64,000 nucleotides of DNA from Populus alba (GCF_005239225.2 NC_133298.1:6133345-6197344); one strand, 5' to 3'. Counted from the first letter of the stretch, positions 46,655 to 59,604 are shown. Notes: generated by a model not told the origin, from the letters alone. Made by a program: numbers and translations.

Positions 46655-47095
46655 CCTCACTAAATCCCCGACCTCTCAAAATTTTGAAGTTGAAACCCTA
46701 ACAAAATCGAAACTGTAAAAACCCTAATTTTTCAAAATCATCGATTGCTAATCACTAATCGAATCCAAAACCAAACCCTAATTTTTGAAAATCTGAAGAT
46801 CCTAGAAGTAAGTCACAAGCCCTAAATGGAATTGAGTACGAGAGATTTTTATCGTAAACGGGGAAGACAGATCGCCGGCGGGACTGGGTGCAAGAAAGGG
46901 ATGGGAGTTTGAGAAAATTACGAGAGAACCAAGAGGAATAGAGACTGGATATGAAGTCGGTTAGGGATAAATTTGGAATAATAGAGGTTTATGTGATTTT
47001 GAAGAGCAGAGGAAAAACGCATGTGTTTCTTTGTGTGATAAATTTGAGGGCCTTGTGTTGTGTTTGATGAGTGACTTGGAGAAGACCTTGGTAGA
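46655..47095 (-). promoter_or_regulatory. 5' leader and promoter with three telo-boxes
   Basis: AAACCCTAA occurs three times on the plus strand just upstream of the start codon: 46693-46701, 46719-46727 and 46773-46781. In plants this motif (telo-box) is common in 5' regions of genes expressed in dividing cells. Here it lies 40-130 bp before the ATG, in the probable leader, in reverse orientation relative to the gene. Confidence 0.55.
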
Positions 47096-47254
47096 GATGG
47101 TTTTACATAAACTATATTTTAGTCCTCATAAGTTTCACTTTATTTATGTTCAGTTCTTTATGTTTGAAATTTTTTAATATTGTAATTTTAAGAGATCATT
47201 ATTGATCTTTCCACATTCTTTTTTTGAGAAATCTAATACATTAATTAAAATAAA

Positions 47255-47450
47255 ATCCCATCATTACTTGTTTGCATTTTAAAAAAAAATATTTTTTATT
47301 AACTTTAAATTAATATGTTTTAGTGTATTCAAATCATTTTGATGTGTTGATATCAAAAATATTTTTTAAAAAATAAAAAAATATTATTATCATGCTTTTT
47401 GAAACGCAAAGTTATTTGAAAAGCAATTACAATCATAAATTATTTGAAAA
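47255..47450. repeat. Dispersed AT-rich repeat, copy a
   Basis: Contains the shared core ATTTTGATGTGTTGATATCA followed by AAAAATA.TTTTTAAAAAATAAA and a GAAAAGCAATTACAATCA end. The same order recurs at 48705, 55138 and 57120. Confidence 0.7.
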
Positions 47451-48704
47451 GTTATTTTTTATTACTATTCAATTATTGATTTTTTTTTAATATTTTTAAA
47501 AAGATATAAAGTGAAACAATTAAGGGTCAAAATAACTGATATAAAATAATTAAAAGTCAAAGTATTAAATTAATTTTTTATTTATTTGAATTTTACAAGG
47601 TTTATCAAATATATGAAGGTTTTGGTTATTAGAAATGAACGGTGAAAAAACATTGTCACAGTATAATTTTTATTTATTGGATGGAAGAGATCCCATTTAT
47701 ATTGGCTGGAAGAATTATATATCAGTAGTGTATAATAATTTCTCCTCCTAATTTTCTAATGGATGAGGTCTGTATTAGATTTTTTGGAAACTATAAGATG
47801 AATATTAATGAAAAATTAAATTATAAAGGCTGAAGATGGAAATTATTGAATCTGTAGGGGTCAGGATATAGCTTACCAGACAATATGTATCAATGTGGGG
47901 GTATGCTCCTAGTCCTAGGTGAAAACGGTCTGGATTGAGGGTTAAAGTTATTTTATAGAAAGTATATTTGGTTTAGGGTGGTTTGATGTTTATATATATT
48001 TGGTTAAAATTATAATTAAAATTAAAGTTAAATAAAAAAATAGTTTAATATATTTAGTTAAAAATATTTTTTAAATTGAGGTTATAAAATAATTCAAAAG
48101 GATATATATTAATATTAATGTTTTTAATTTAAATATTGTAGATTTAACTACTACTATTACATCATTAAATAAATAATATTTTATATTAAATATTTTTTAT
48201 TGTTCCATTAACTTATCGACAGTTTCATCACGTATGAAATTCATCCGATAAGGATTATAGTTCCCATGATTTTTTGAGCATGCAACAAAATCAAGTAAAA
48301 TATCATTATAAATAAAATTGAAATTGCGATCAAATTCTGAAAATGTTACATCATCACGTGATCTCTTTCTAATTTATATAGTGTCATTAAATAATATTAA
48401 ACACTAATTTTTTGAATAAAACACAATTAAAAAACAATAAATTTTTTTTAATGGATCGGTTCTTCACTGTTCACTTCAAAAAATAAACAGTGCAGAGTGA
48501 TTTAATTCACTCTGCACAGACACGACACTAATGGAGAAGCAAATTCATGCTGCTTTCGGGTAACCTCCAGGTCCTCCAGTCGAAACATAAATGATAATGG
48601 ATCCCACACATAGCAATTAACGTTTTATATTTTACCAAACATTTTGTTTATGTGATTTGCTTCAAAAACATAAGTAACTACAGAAACAAACACTGTCTAA
48701 GTTG

Positions 48705-48903
48705 GGTTACAATTACTTATTTGTTTTTGTGTTTAAAAAATATTAAAAAGTAAATCTTTAAATTAATATTTTTTTAGTATTTTAAAATTATTTTGATGAG
48801 TTAATATCAAATATAATTATTTATATATATATATATTATTTTAATATATTTTTAAATAAAAAAATATTTTAAAAAATAATTATTACCACAACCATAAATA
48901 CTT
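48705..48903. repeat. Dispersed AT-rich repeat, copy b
   Basis: Same family as copy a (ATTTTGATGAGTTAATATCA core, ending TTACCACAACCATAAATA), with a (TA)n insertion in the middle near 48820-48836. Confidence 0.65.
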
Positions 48904-51900
48904 CAAATTAAAGAATCCAATTATGAACCCCCACAGGAGTAGAGAGTGTGAGGGTGATTGAGTGTTTCCAAGAGTAGTGAATTTTCACGAATGATAGTAT
49001 ACCATTAGTTTGAAATTTATAAGGCTCTTTAATTTTTGTGAGCTTGATTTAACGAAGAAAGAGGATAAGTGTTCAATTTGAGTGACTGTTTGTGTTTTGT
49101 TTTGAAGTTCCAATTATGCTTTCCAGTAAAAGGCATTAAAATTGATATTTTTCACTAGAAAATATAAATTTCATCGTAGGTGCATAGCCATGAGAAAACT
49201 ATAGTTTTCATATATGATAAAAGTTTTGAGTCGGTAAATAACTTATCTTATTGAATTGTTGGGTGGATAAATAGCTAAAGCAATTTTTTTTATCAAAATA
49301 ATTTATTTTTATTTTTCTTTTAATTTTTTGATTTTAACTAGATCTAGTTTGGTTGGATCAACTAAATAGTAGGTTAAGTTGCTAAATCACGTACCTAAAT
49401 TATTAACAAAAATAATTCAAATTAAAACTTGACCCGAATCAAGTCTCCAGTTACAAATTTACTTAATAAACTCATCAAGACATGTTCAAACAAGATAGTA
49501 TATGGAAGAAGAAGAATCGGAGAAATGTTGCAAGTTACGGAAAATATGTTGACATTTTTTTCAGGAATAACAGAACAAAAGGTCTCATGTTTTACCCTAT
49601 TCAAATTCAATTCTCCATCGTCAAGATATTTTATTAACAAAAATTAAACTTTGTGGGACTTTTACTATAGTATTTTTATTATTCACTCTCTCACAAAACA
49701 CTGCAAATTAGTGAGCAATTTTAAACTTAAATTCATACCTAGCTATATATTTTCTTAAAAGAAAGGGTTGGATTAAAAGACATAATTAAATTAAAGGACA
49801 AAGAACGGCTAAAATAGATGGCATCTTAGAATTTTAATTAAAAAGTTCATTTAATTAATCAATCCCTTTAATTTTTTCAAATTCAATTTTAGTATCAAAC
49901 TTTGTTTTTCTTGTTTTTTACTCTTTTGTTTTGTTAAAAGAGATAGAAACTCGTTAGATTCTAATGTGGAATGAGAATTTTATCATTATCAACAATTCTA
50001 ACCATAAAAATAATTAAATTTTTTTATCAATGAGTTCCATTTCATGAAAGAAGTTTGACCTATGTGTTTTTTTTCCTTCTCCATGCCATAAACCTAACCG
50101 TGAGAATAAGTTTTTGCTTAGGGTTGATTTCTATTATTTTTAGTTGTTTGTTGGATTTTTTATGGTCATAGATATGTTTATCAAGATGTATAATGTGTTT
50201 TATAAGGTATTTTGGATCAAAATAAGTTGAAAATATATTTTGAATTGAAAAATCAAACCCCTGAATTTTTCACGACCCTTAATCGTTGAAATAAATGTAA
50301 AGCAGACGACATGTCATATGTTGTCATTAAGAAAGAAAAACAAAAGAACAAACTCAAGCTCCTGGGTTGGGCTGGAAGGCCCGCACATTTGCGTTGTTTT
50401 GTTTTAATACTTAGACCCATAAAGATAGTCTTCTTTTTTTTTTGTTATTTTATGTATGGTTTAAGAAAAACTGGCAAAACAAATCATTGTACCCAATTAA
50501 ATCTATTATTTGGGTAGTAGGTTTAACATGTTAATCCACAACATTTTGGGTATTATTTGTTTTTTAAAATGTTTTTTTGTCCCTCAATTTTAAAAAAATA
50601 CAATTTCATCATTTTTTTTATTAATGATCTATTTTATTTATTTAACTCAAACCTAAAAGAATGTAATTTCATCATATGTTGTCAATAATCTACCTTTATT
50701 ACCCCGGCCCCACATGCTTATTACATTTTTTTATTTTTAAAAATTATGTTATTTCATACAAAGAAAATATCATGTGTTTTATTGTCATGTAATTAAATAA
50801 AAAAATAATCTCCAAGACAAAAATATTTATTGAATCTAATGACATGCATGACTTGTGTCAGATGTTTTCTTGTTGGACTTGAGCTCACTTTATTTTTTTA
50901 ATCAAATATTATTTTTACAAATTTTATTATTTAATATTGAGCTTTTTTATTTGGTTTTTTAGGATTATTCTAGCGAATTTTGCAGGCAAGCCCAAATTAA
51001 CCCAAGTGAATCAAATGTTTTTCCATCTAAGTATTAAATCAAAATATCATTTAACTCATGGTTAAAATTTTTTTTTTTAGAAGACACATCACCAATATTT
51101 AAACATTTTTTTTTTTGCTATGTAAAAAAACTCGCTCTAACCTGTGTTACAACGTAGACCAATAATCAAGTACTAATCAAAACATCATATGGTGTGAGTT
51201 TTTCACTCTAGCCATATACATAGTTTATTATGGATTGCTAGAGGAAAATTACTTATTTACCCTTAAGTGTAAAAAAAAAAAAAAAAAAAGGAAGCCCTAA
51301 GGTTAAGAGTGCTTTGGAAAATACTTTTTTACCCTCATGGTCAACAAAACTTGGAGTTGTTAACAAAGAGCTTTTTTAACTTTTCATAAACTTTCAAACA
51401 GTAAAAATACTTCTTTACCATCATGATCAAAAAATTGTTAGGCTAATAGACAAGGTTCATAAGTTATATATATATATATCGGGTTCATTTGGGTGTTTTG
51501 GTATTTTTACATTGATCTTTTAATTTTTTAATCATAGAAGTTGTCAACGCATGTTGTTGAGCACATGCCGATGAGTGAGTGGCGTCCATGTCATTTAGGC
51601 GATGCGTGTGATGTTACCTAGTGGCTAAACCTGATCTTCTGTCATCTCTTTGAATGCGCCACTAAGTCCTCTTCTACATGGTATGATGAGTGACGGTGTA
51701 TGGTGATCAGATTATTGTCGATGGTCCTTTTTTTTCCTCTCTCCTACTAGGTAAAATGCATGATTGTCTTTTTCTTTTCAATTTCAATTCTCATTCTCTT
51801 AATTTTTTATTTCATTCTTATTCCTCTTATATATTTTTTTTCAAATTAGTTTTTCAATTACAAATCCTCATATGTTCTGTTTTTTTATTTCATTTGTTAT

Positions 51901-53689
51901 TCTTTTGATTTTTCTTTTCTTTTCCCTTTTGTTAAATTTTTTTTGCTTTCAATTTTATTCTTCAATCAAAGTTTTTATTAATTTATTTTTTCTAATTTGA
52001 TCCTCATTCTTTTTATTTATTTTTTCTTTTATTAAAGCTAGTTTTCAATTCAATGTAACCCTCTAATTGAAAATATTTGTTTACTCTTTGATTAATTTTC
52101 TTTTATTTTCGCGCTTATGTTTTTAGATCCTTTTGTGTGATTGAGTTTTTTTTTTCTTGATTTCATCTTTCAACATTTAATTTGTTAGAGATTCAGTTTT
52201 ATACGATATTATTGTTCTACATTAGTTTGTTTTTTAAAATATTAGTTTTGTGATTTTCTTTAATTTCTTTTCTATAGGTGTATTATGATCTCATAACCTA
52301 TGTCATGAGTTTTTTATATCTTTTTAGAAAATAATTGTTTTAAAAAATATTTTGTTTGTATTTGATTTTTCAAGATATTATTGTAATTCATCTATATTTT
52401 TCTTTGTTTTATATAAATGAAATTTATTTTTTCAAATAAGACATATATTTTTTAAAATAATATTTTTAATGTGTTCAACCTTTTGTAACATATTTTTAGA
52501 GTATGAGTTTATTCAGTTGGTTTTATTTATGTTTATCTTTTAGATCACGAGATTTTTACAGTGTGGATTTATCTTTTATTGATTTAAATAAACAAGTTTA
52601 TGAAATACATTCGAGTGAATATCTCATTTTATGTAATTGAATATCTTGATATATATTCATCTGTTAATTTTTTTAATTTTTCTTTTGGTTATTGTTAATG
52701 ACTTTTTATTTATTTATTTATTTACATAGATAATTATCTATTTATTTAATTAGATGTCTGCATAGGTTTTTTGATTTACACTTTGAGTTTTTTTTTGTAA
52801 AAAACACATCAAAGTAGCATAGATATCTTGTATTTATTTGGGAAAAAAATTATAACATGCAGCAAAGGACGAGTTAGATAATTAATATATCTAAATATCA
52901 TGTTTTGTTCAAAAAACATTTTATTGTTATTAGAAAAGTTAGGTTTCTAGTTTGTGCTATTAAGATGTTTTAATCACAAGTAAATAAAAGATTTAGTCAA
53001 TGGTTACTGTGATTTAGCCAATTTAGCTAACAAGTGTTTCTAAAATGAAGTATGATGATACTTATGACTTGGTTAATGAAAAAAAAACAAAAAACAAATC
53101 TAATCATGTCAAAAACAACCTGTACCAAAAAGTTTTCGAATACGAATTTGGAAAAGGATTTGCTTAACATAAAATGCATTTCAAATACTATTAAATATAA
53201 AAAATTAAAAATAATTCCTAATTCGATGGCAAGAGGAATGTTTTAAGCATATCCATAACCCGATTTAATATTTTTGAAGTACGTATAAAAACTATCCAAA
53301 TGAAAAATAATGAAGATTTATGAGCTGAAAGTTAGGCATTGTTAACAATGGTGAGTGAGAAAGAGGAGCTTGTGTTTAAATATTAATCACCAAAATTAAT
53401 TGTTAGAAGTACTTGTTTTTGTAGAATTTATTGTTAGCCCTCGAAGTAATTGTCATGACAAAGAGGTCCGTAGTATTTTTAAATCATTAACAATAATTTT
53501 ACCTACCACAGCCTATGGCTGCTAAAATATTGTTTACATCTTCCCGTGATTTCAAGATCAAATCTTATAGTTAATAATATAATAACCATTAAAAATTTAT
53601 ATAATCATTAACTTTAAAATCCGTGAGATTAATCAAAATATACGCAAACTAACCCAGACATCCATGTTAATAAAAAAAATTGTTTAGGG

Positions 53690-54634
53690 TCCCGTTTGTT
53701 TGCTGGAAAGTATTTTTTTTTAGAAAAGTATTTTCTGATGTTTGGTAATGTAATGAAAAATAAATTGAAAAACACTTTCCAGTATTTGGTTATGTCATGA
53801 AAAATGAGTTGAAAAATAACTTATTAATATTTTTTTTTCCTCAAGTTTATTAAAATAATGAGGAACAAATCTTACAAATTAAAAAGTTAAATGAGAATGA
53901 AATTGAAAAAAAAATATAATTTTATAAATTATCTCAAATAAAATAAATAATAATCAAAATAATAGAGATCAAATCTAAAAAATTAAAAAAAAAGATGAAG
54001 AAATTAAAATAATAATAATCAACATTTCATAAATTATTTCAAATAAAATAAGTAACAATAAAAAGAATGATGACCAAATTTGATAGATACAAAATTTCAA
54101 TAAAAAAATGATAAGGAAAAAGCAAATATCAATTATAAAAATAAGGACAAAAGTTAACATAAAAATAAAATTTTAAGAGATGAAATTGAAAAATAAATAT
54201 TAAAAACAAAATATATATAACAATTAAAAGTTTGAGGATCAAATTTGATATAATCAGCAAATAATGACATTTCTAAATTTTTCATAACTTCCGGAAAGTG
54301 TTTTCTGCTCAAATTTTTCAGGAAAACACTTTCCTAAAAACCAAACCAAATTTTTCTTTTACTGGAAAGTGTTTTCCGTTGACCAACTTTTATAATGACA
54401 AACAAACACAAGAAAGTTTGGAAAGTGATTTTCTGGAAACCACTTTCCGGAAAATAAATACAGCTAAATGAAAACACTTTCCTGAAAACCAAGTCAAATT
54501 TTTCTTTGACTGAAATATTTTCCGTTGACCAAAAAGTGTTTTTCATTGACCAACTTTTCTAATGGCAAACAAACACAGGAAAGTTTGGAAAATGGTTTCC
54601 CGAAAATTACTTTCCGAGAAACAAACATGGCCTA
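53690..54634. mobile_element. Non-autonomous element with roughly 30-bp terminal inverted repeats
   Basis: The left end GGGTCCCGTTTGTTTGCTGG (then AAAGTATTTTT) matches the reverse complement of the right end (GGCCATGTTTGTTTCTCGGAAAGTAATTTT) with few changes. The GGG..GTTTGTTT terminus is that of PIF/Harbinger-like or other cut-and-paste elements. I see no clean target duplication (TTA on the left, TAG on the right). The last third is a tandem of about 170-180-bp units rich in GGAAAACACTTTCC and TTTTCCGTTGACCAA words. No transposase frame. Confidence 0.6.
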
Positions 54635-55137
54635 GATCTAATTGGATTTCCATAGGACCGGTGTCAATTCAAATTATATGTTTGTTTAATTTAATTATAT
54701 GATAAGCATTTAAATATCATAAATATAAAATTAAAAAAAACAACCAGCATGTTTTTTGTGAAATTATATAAATAAAATTTAAACTAAATTGTTAAGAAAC
54801 ACTTATTGATACACTTAGAATTGATTCATATAAAATTTATTGTTGTATTTTTTTAAAAAAAATATTTTTTATTTAATTTTTTATAAAATTATATTTTTTA
54901 AAATAAAAATTTTAATTTTTTCAAACACAAAAATAAACCTCCTTACCTCAGATGCTGATATTGTTCGCTTATCATCCCATGAGGTGCCATAAGAAGTGGC
55001 CCATGAGCCGAGGTTGTTGGGCATCTCAGCCCAGTGAAAGATAATAAGACGAAGCTAAAATCTCTTAACTAAGCCCAATAGTGTCTCAGACACCAGCCCA
55101 CAGAAACATAAACGTCGATGGAAAGTTAATGATTGAG

Positions 55138-55345
55138 AGTCCTTTGATGTTGTGCGGTAGAAAAATATTTTTTAAAATATTTTGAATTTTTTATTAAATT
55201 ATTATATTTTTGATATTTTTAAATTATTTTAATATATTGATTTCAAAAATAATTTTTAAAAAATAAAAAAAATATTATTAACATGTTTTTTTAAGTAAAA
55301 TATACTTTAAAAAACAACAACAACCACACTTTCAAACACACTATT
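55138..55345. repeat. Dispersed AT-rich repeat, copy c
   Basis: Same family as copies a and b: core TTTTAATATATTGATTTCAA, then AAATAATTTTTAAAAAATAA, ending ACAACAACCACACTTTCAAA. Confidence 0.7.
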
Positions 55346-56184
55346 ATTCATGTTATGATATTTCATTTTATATCACCACATTAACATAATCTTTTGAAGA
55401 AAAGCAGCATGAGAGTATGAGACTTCATAGGGAAAAAAAATAAAGAAACACAAAACTTTAATTATTTTTTTTACTTAAAATTAATTTATATATATATATT
55501 TAGATCAATGTATTAATATAAAATTATTTTTTAAAAATAAAACATTTATTATTTTAATATATATCAAAATGAAAAAGATTTTAAAAATATTCACTACTCA
55601 ACTTCAAAACACCGTTGAAATCAAAACTTTAAAAATTTGATTTTATTTGTCAATTTCATGCAACCATGTCTGGACACTCAAACATTTTTTTTTTATTTCG
55701 TGTCATGCCCAATAATCCGCTACCCATTTATTTTCGGACACTTGGCTTCACACGTGCATAGAGGGCCCCATTTTCCTATATTAAGATACCTTGATTTTTA
55801 CCCTTTTATAAGGGATAAAAACAAGGGGGCAGTGAGAGATACGGAAAGAGCGATCGTCATCCTCGATGATCTCGCATTTAATATCACATGGATTTATTTT
55901 TATTTTTATTTTTATTGTTTGTAAGCAATATTTAATAGGAGCTACTGATTAGCTTGTTTTGCTTGCCGTCATCCTTTTATGGAAGTGGCATGTAAATTAA
56001 TATGGTATTTTGTGAGTAAATGAGATATAATTGAACTAGATATATGACAGAAAGATGGGATTTTCTCAATAGAATAGAAAGAGGTGAAATAAAATTGATT
56101 AAAAAAAAAATCTAATCCATATATATATATATATAATGGCCCATGACAGCATCAATTTGTTTATTTATTTGGATGAGCAAACTA

Positions 56185-56350
56185 AACCGACTTTAAATAT
56201 TTGTTTGTTGACAAATAATTTTTTTTTCTTGACAAATAGTTTTTATCTAAAAATGAATTATTATATAGTGAGTAAATTTTTTATATTTAATAATGTAATA
56301 AAAAATGAGTTGAAAAATATTTTTTAGTATTTAGTTATGTTATTATAAAA
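56185..56350. repeat. Degenerate fragment of the 53.7-kb terminal-inverted-repeat element
   Basis: The words AATGTAATAAAAAATGAGTT and TAGTATTTAGTTATGTTATT line up with AATGTAATGAAAAATAAATT and CAGTATTTGGTTATGTCATG at 53747-53800. Confidence 0.5.
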
Positions 56351-57119
56351 TAAGTAAAAAAAAAACTTATTAATTAATATTTTAATTATTTTTTAATATT
56401 TTATATAGCACTTTTATATATATATATATATATATTCTACACCATATTTTTATATCCTTTAAGGATTAGTATTAGAAAATAAATAAAATAAATATAAACA
56501 CTTTATGTCAAATATAGTTATGCATAAATAATTTGCTTTAACAATTTCAATTCTCAGCACCTCAGTCACACGAGTGGCTTGAGAATTTTTAAATACAGAA
56601 AAGGCTCCACAAAATTGCGATATAAACGCATTTCAAAGTTTGCAAATGCAAATAATAGAATCAGAACTAGCTAGTCTTTTATTAAACTTAAATACGACAC
56701 AAAACCTATTTGTTATTTGATGTTTTGAAATCTTGATGAACTTGTAAAAGAAGTAGTTGAGTTATCCTACGTGGAAGAGGAAGCTGGCCCCCGAACGATG
56801 AAAGTATCGCCGCTCCAGTTGAGGCGGTGGTAAGCTTTTGACGTGATGTAATAGCCGACAGACATATCACGCACTTTCCTATGTAATAGTGATCTCAGCC
56901 ACCAGCCCACAAAATAGTATCTTTTAAAAAAAAAAAAAAAAAATTATTGTCCATTAAGGATTTACTTGTCAACTTGTTTTTCTTAAACCTAACGAAGCCA
57001 ACTTTTTGTTCAATTAGAACCTGGAACTGTCCACGAAGACAGGTTTCGAAGAACAGCACAATAACACAATCTTTTGAAGAGAAGCAGCATGAGTCTTCAA
57101 GCGTCTAGAACACGATGCA

Positions 57120-57305
57120 AACCGCGTTTTGATTAAATTTAAAATATATATTTTTAAAAAATTTAATACGGTTATATTTTTTAGATTTTTTTGATATACT
57201 GATATCAAAAATAATTTTTAAAAAATAAAAAAACATTATTGATATATGTTTTGGCACGAAAAATTATTTGAAAAGCAACCGTTATCACACTGCTAAACAC
57301 ACTAA
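57120..57305. repeat. Dispersed AT-rich repeat, copy d
   Basis: Same family as copies a to c: core TTTTGATATACTGATATCAA, then AAATAATTTTTAAAAAATAA, ending GAAAAGCAACCGTTATCACA. Confidence 0.7.
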
Positions 57306-57794
57306 TGTTATATTGTAACCCCAAAAGAAAGGAATAAAGCTTGGGTTATTTGAGATATCATCTCACAAATAAAGAATGAAATGATCAAGTGTCGTATCTC
57401 CTGCCTTTGAACCAAAGTCACAACTTCAGAAATTTGGTTCTACTTGTTATACTGACTCAAGGATTGTTTGGTTTTATGTTTTAAGAATATTTTATAAAAA
57501 CTTTAATAAACTATGCTCGCAAATCTTCTGGGACATGCATAAAAATTTGAGTGAGTATTTCTGACTTGTACATGAGCTTTAATTTGGAATTTTTTTTATA
57601 TCAATGAAAAGGGTCTTTATCTTAAAAAAATACTGTTATAAGTTAATAAACAATGAATTAGTTGAATCCGTTAACTATATCGCAATTATTTAAATTGAAC
57701 AGCATAACCGAAGCTTAATGACTGGTTAATTAATTATTTGCTTGCGATTTGTAGATAACACGCTTTTATTTTTCCTAAATGATCTCTACAGTTA

Positions 57795-57836
57795 GATGCT
57801 TCCTAACATGCTTTTATTTGCATGTTAGGAAGCATC
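57795..57836. other. Perfect 17-bp hairpin with an 8-nt loop
   Basis: GATGCTTCCTAACATGC (57795-57811), loop TTTTATTT, then GCATGTTAGGAAGCATC (57820-57836). Pairing continues imperfectly outward (AACT and TA steps with single mismatches) to about 28 bp on each side. It stands alone, with no array. It could be a small fold-back element or encode a hairpin RNA. Confidence 0.9.
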
Positions 57837-59039
57837 GAACTCTAATAGAAGTCCTGTGTTAGAGGTCCAGGCGTCCACAACAATCATGATCGTGTCTATG
57901 CCATTCATTTTTGAAAAACCAACAATGCAATTCATTGAAACCGACATTGAAGACTTTTCTAGAATTGGCAGCTATTATAACAAGCTTGTTTCTCGCTGTC
58001 GTAAAGTCTTATCTTGTTGACACACTACATAAGTCCTAACATAAAGTTCTATGTCGTACTTTATCTCTCTTCAGCCAATAATAAATATGCGATAAAAGAG
58101 CAATTATATTTTCTCTACCCGGATGTCCAGCCCGCCCACTATAGATCATTAGTCTCCGTCAATAAGTATTTTTGCAGCTCTCCCTTTGCACGAAGATTTG
58201 ACCCCCCTTGCCTGCTCATGCCCTCCTGGCACCCCCACCCCCCCCATATGCCAGCTGGCTGAGTTTAGTTGGGACTAAATTGCCACATGGGGTTGAATTT
58301 CATTGTGAAAAATTTAACCCCGTGACATCATGCGTGCTTATCCTTGAAAGTAGTTGGTTGCAAAAGAAACGTTGTATAAACTGTCCCAATCATTCATGTC
58401 ATGAGAAAACCAACAGGAATCTTCTACCAATAGAAGTCTAGGAAGGTATACTGTTAACTCCTGTGCTCTTGTCGCTGGACCCTACCATATTTGGTTACGA
58501 AAGAAAGTTGCTAAAAAATAAAAATAAATACAAAAATTTGTCTTTTGTTTAAAAGTAAGTGTGAATGGTCTCTCTCATTTTTATTTTATTTTATATGACT
58601 TATTAGTACAATTCAGCTTCATTTTTTTCAAACTAATTGCGTGCTCCAAGGGATGGATTCAATTTACAGTGATAAAACACATCCAGCTTGATATTACTAT
58701 TGTGGTCTCACCACTAAACACTTTGTTGTTTTAATTTTTAATTTTTAAAAACGGGTTTTATATTTTATCTTTGATATGTCATGAGAGTATTCCATAACAC
58801 TACCCGAATATTCTATCAGTATTACACTAAAAAATAAAATAAAAACAAATTTCTGTAATACTAAATTTAAGAACTCCTCTAAGCATTTGAACTTCCAAAA
58901 TATATGTAAATTAACACCCCCGTTACATTGACTTGAGTCGACAAACAAAAAACAAAAACCCCCACCAAAAACCTTGGAATTAATCCGCATCTAATTGCTT
59001 TATCTTACCTAATTACGGATGTTCGCCATCGCCCAGCAC
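57837..59039. other. Intergenic, upstream of the small B3 gene
   Basis: No gene supported. A C-rich run (CCCCCCCC near 58242-58249) and a moderately GC-richer stretch at 58120-58450 stand out but hold no recognised frame. The last few hundred bases are presumed promoter. Confidence 0.45.
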
Positions 59040-59047
59040 TATAAATA
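59040..59047 (+). promoter_or_regulatory. TATA box of the small B3 gene
   Basis: TATAAATA lies 101 bp before the ATG at 59141, giving a leader of about 65-70 bases. Core-promoter spacing is ordinary. Confidence 0.7.
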
Positions 59048-59140
59048 GATGCTCAGTTGCTCACTATGCTCGACTCACACAGCACTCAAAATCTGAATCC
59101 TCTCCAACTTTTCCTTTGGTCAGTCACTTGGTCTTGAAAA

Positions 59141-59506
59141 ATGGCGAGATTCTCAAAGGTACTCAGGAAGACTGATATTCAAAAGAGACTATCAGTGCCG
59201 ACCGGGTTTCTCAGCTCTCTTCCATCGTTTAATGGTGGTGCTCATGCTGTAGATTTTCAAGCTGTAGATGGAAGTGGACGTGTTTGGAACTTCAGATGCT
59301 CGATTCGCAGGAATGGACATCCAAAACCAGTTATTTCAAGGGGTTGGCTCGCTTATGTTAATAGCAAGAGCCTTAAAGTTGGTGACAAGGTCCAGTTTTT
59401 AAAGGAGAAGAACGACGCTGGCGCCAAAAAGCATGCTTACGAGATTCGGGCTGAGAAAGAAATCAAGATATTTGGCGCTGTTTTCGGATATGCACCCATA
59501 ATATAG
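59141..59506 (+). CDS. Small single-exon B3 domain protein, LAV/RAV-like
   Basis: The protein has 121 residues, nearly all of it one B3 DNA-binding domain. FSKVLRKTDIQKRLSVPTGF corresponds to the opening of ABI3/RAV-type B3 domains. RVWNFRCSIRRNG matches the central DNA-contacting strand (family form VWRFRY). VISRGWLAYVNSKSLKVGDK corresponds to the family's TKGW..FV..K.L..GD.V signature. There is no second domain, AP2 or otherwise. The start has a clear TATA box upstream and no earlier in-frame ATG. It differs strongly from the three DUF313-type B3 copies in this window, so it is a separate lineage. Presumed nuclear; it could act as a small competitor or minimal DNA-binding factor, but that is inference. 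Known B3 proteins of this size are often members of expanded tandem families; no sister copy is seen here. Confidence 0.85.
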   Translation: MARFSKVLRKTDIQKRLSVPTGFLSSLPSFNGGAHAVDFQAVDGSGRVWNFRCSIRRNGHPKPVISRGWLAYVNSKSLKVGDKVQFLKEKNDAGAKKHAYEIRAEKEIKIFGAVFGYAPII

Positions 59507-59604
59507 CTCCGTCTGCTAAAGACTTCTCAAACAGGGCTTGTTTTTTGTATCAGTATTTAACCAAAAAAAAAGCTCAAACCTAGCCATGATGTTGTTCTGA
59601 GTCT

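Larger units (their letters stand above)
47096..53685. other. Gene-poor AT-rich region
   Basis: No gene supported. It contains dispersed AT-rich repeats (separate entries) and T-rich stretches at 51700-52250 whose complement (GAGGATCAAATT, AATGAGGATCAAA) resembles 37139-37690, so it is probably the same older repeat family inverted. It also holds several homopolymer runs (for example A18 near 51271). A short palindromic pair of words, GTGCAGAGTGA..TCACTCTGCAC, lies at about 48490-48519. Confidence 0.45.
54635..57794. other. AT-rich region with duplicated segments
   Basis: Two stretches resemble each other: about 55035-55110 with 55385-55430, and about 56890-56920 with 57060-57100. They share TCTCAG.CACCAGCCCACA and AATCTTTTGAAGA.AAGCAG followed by CATGAG. 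Each pair is split by other repeats. The right-hand one has a short minus-strand open frame without a recognised family. Confidence 0.4.

Noticed and set aside
46090..46718. Open frames on the plus strand opposite the first HIZ2-like exon
   Set aside because: Pyrimidine-rich mirror of the Glu/Arg/Lys-rich coding sequence; no independent support.
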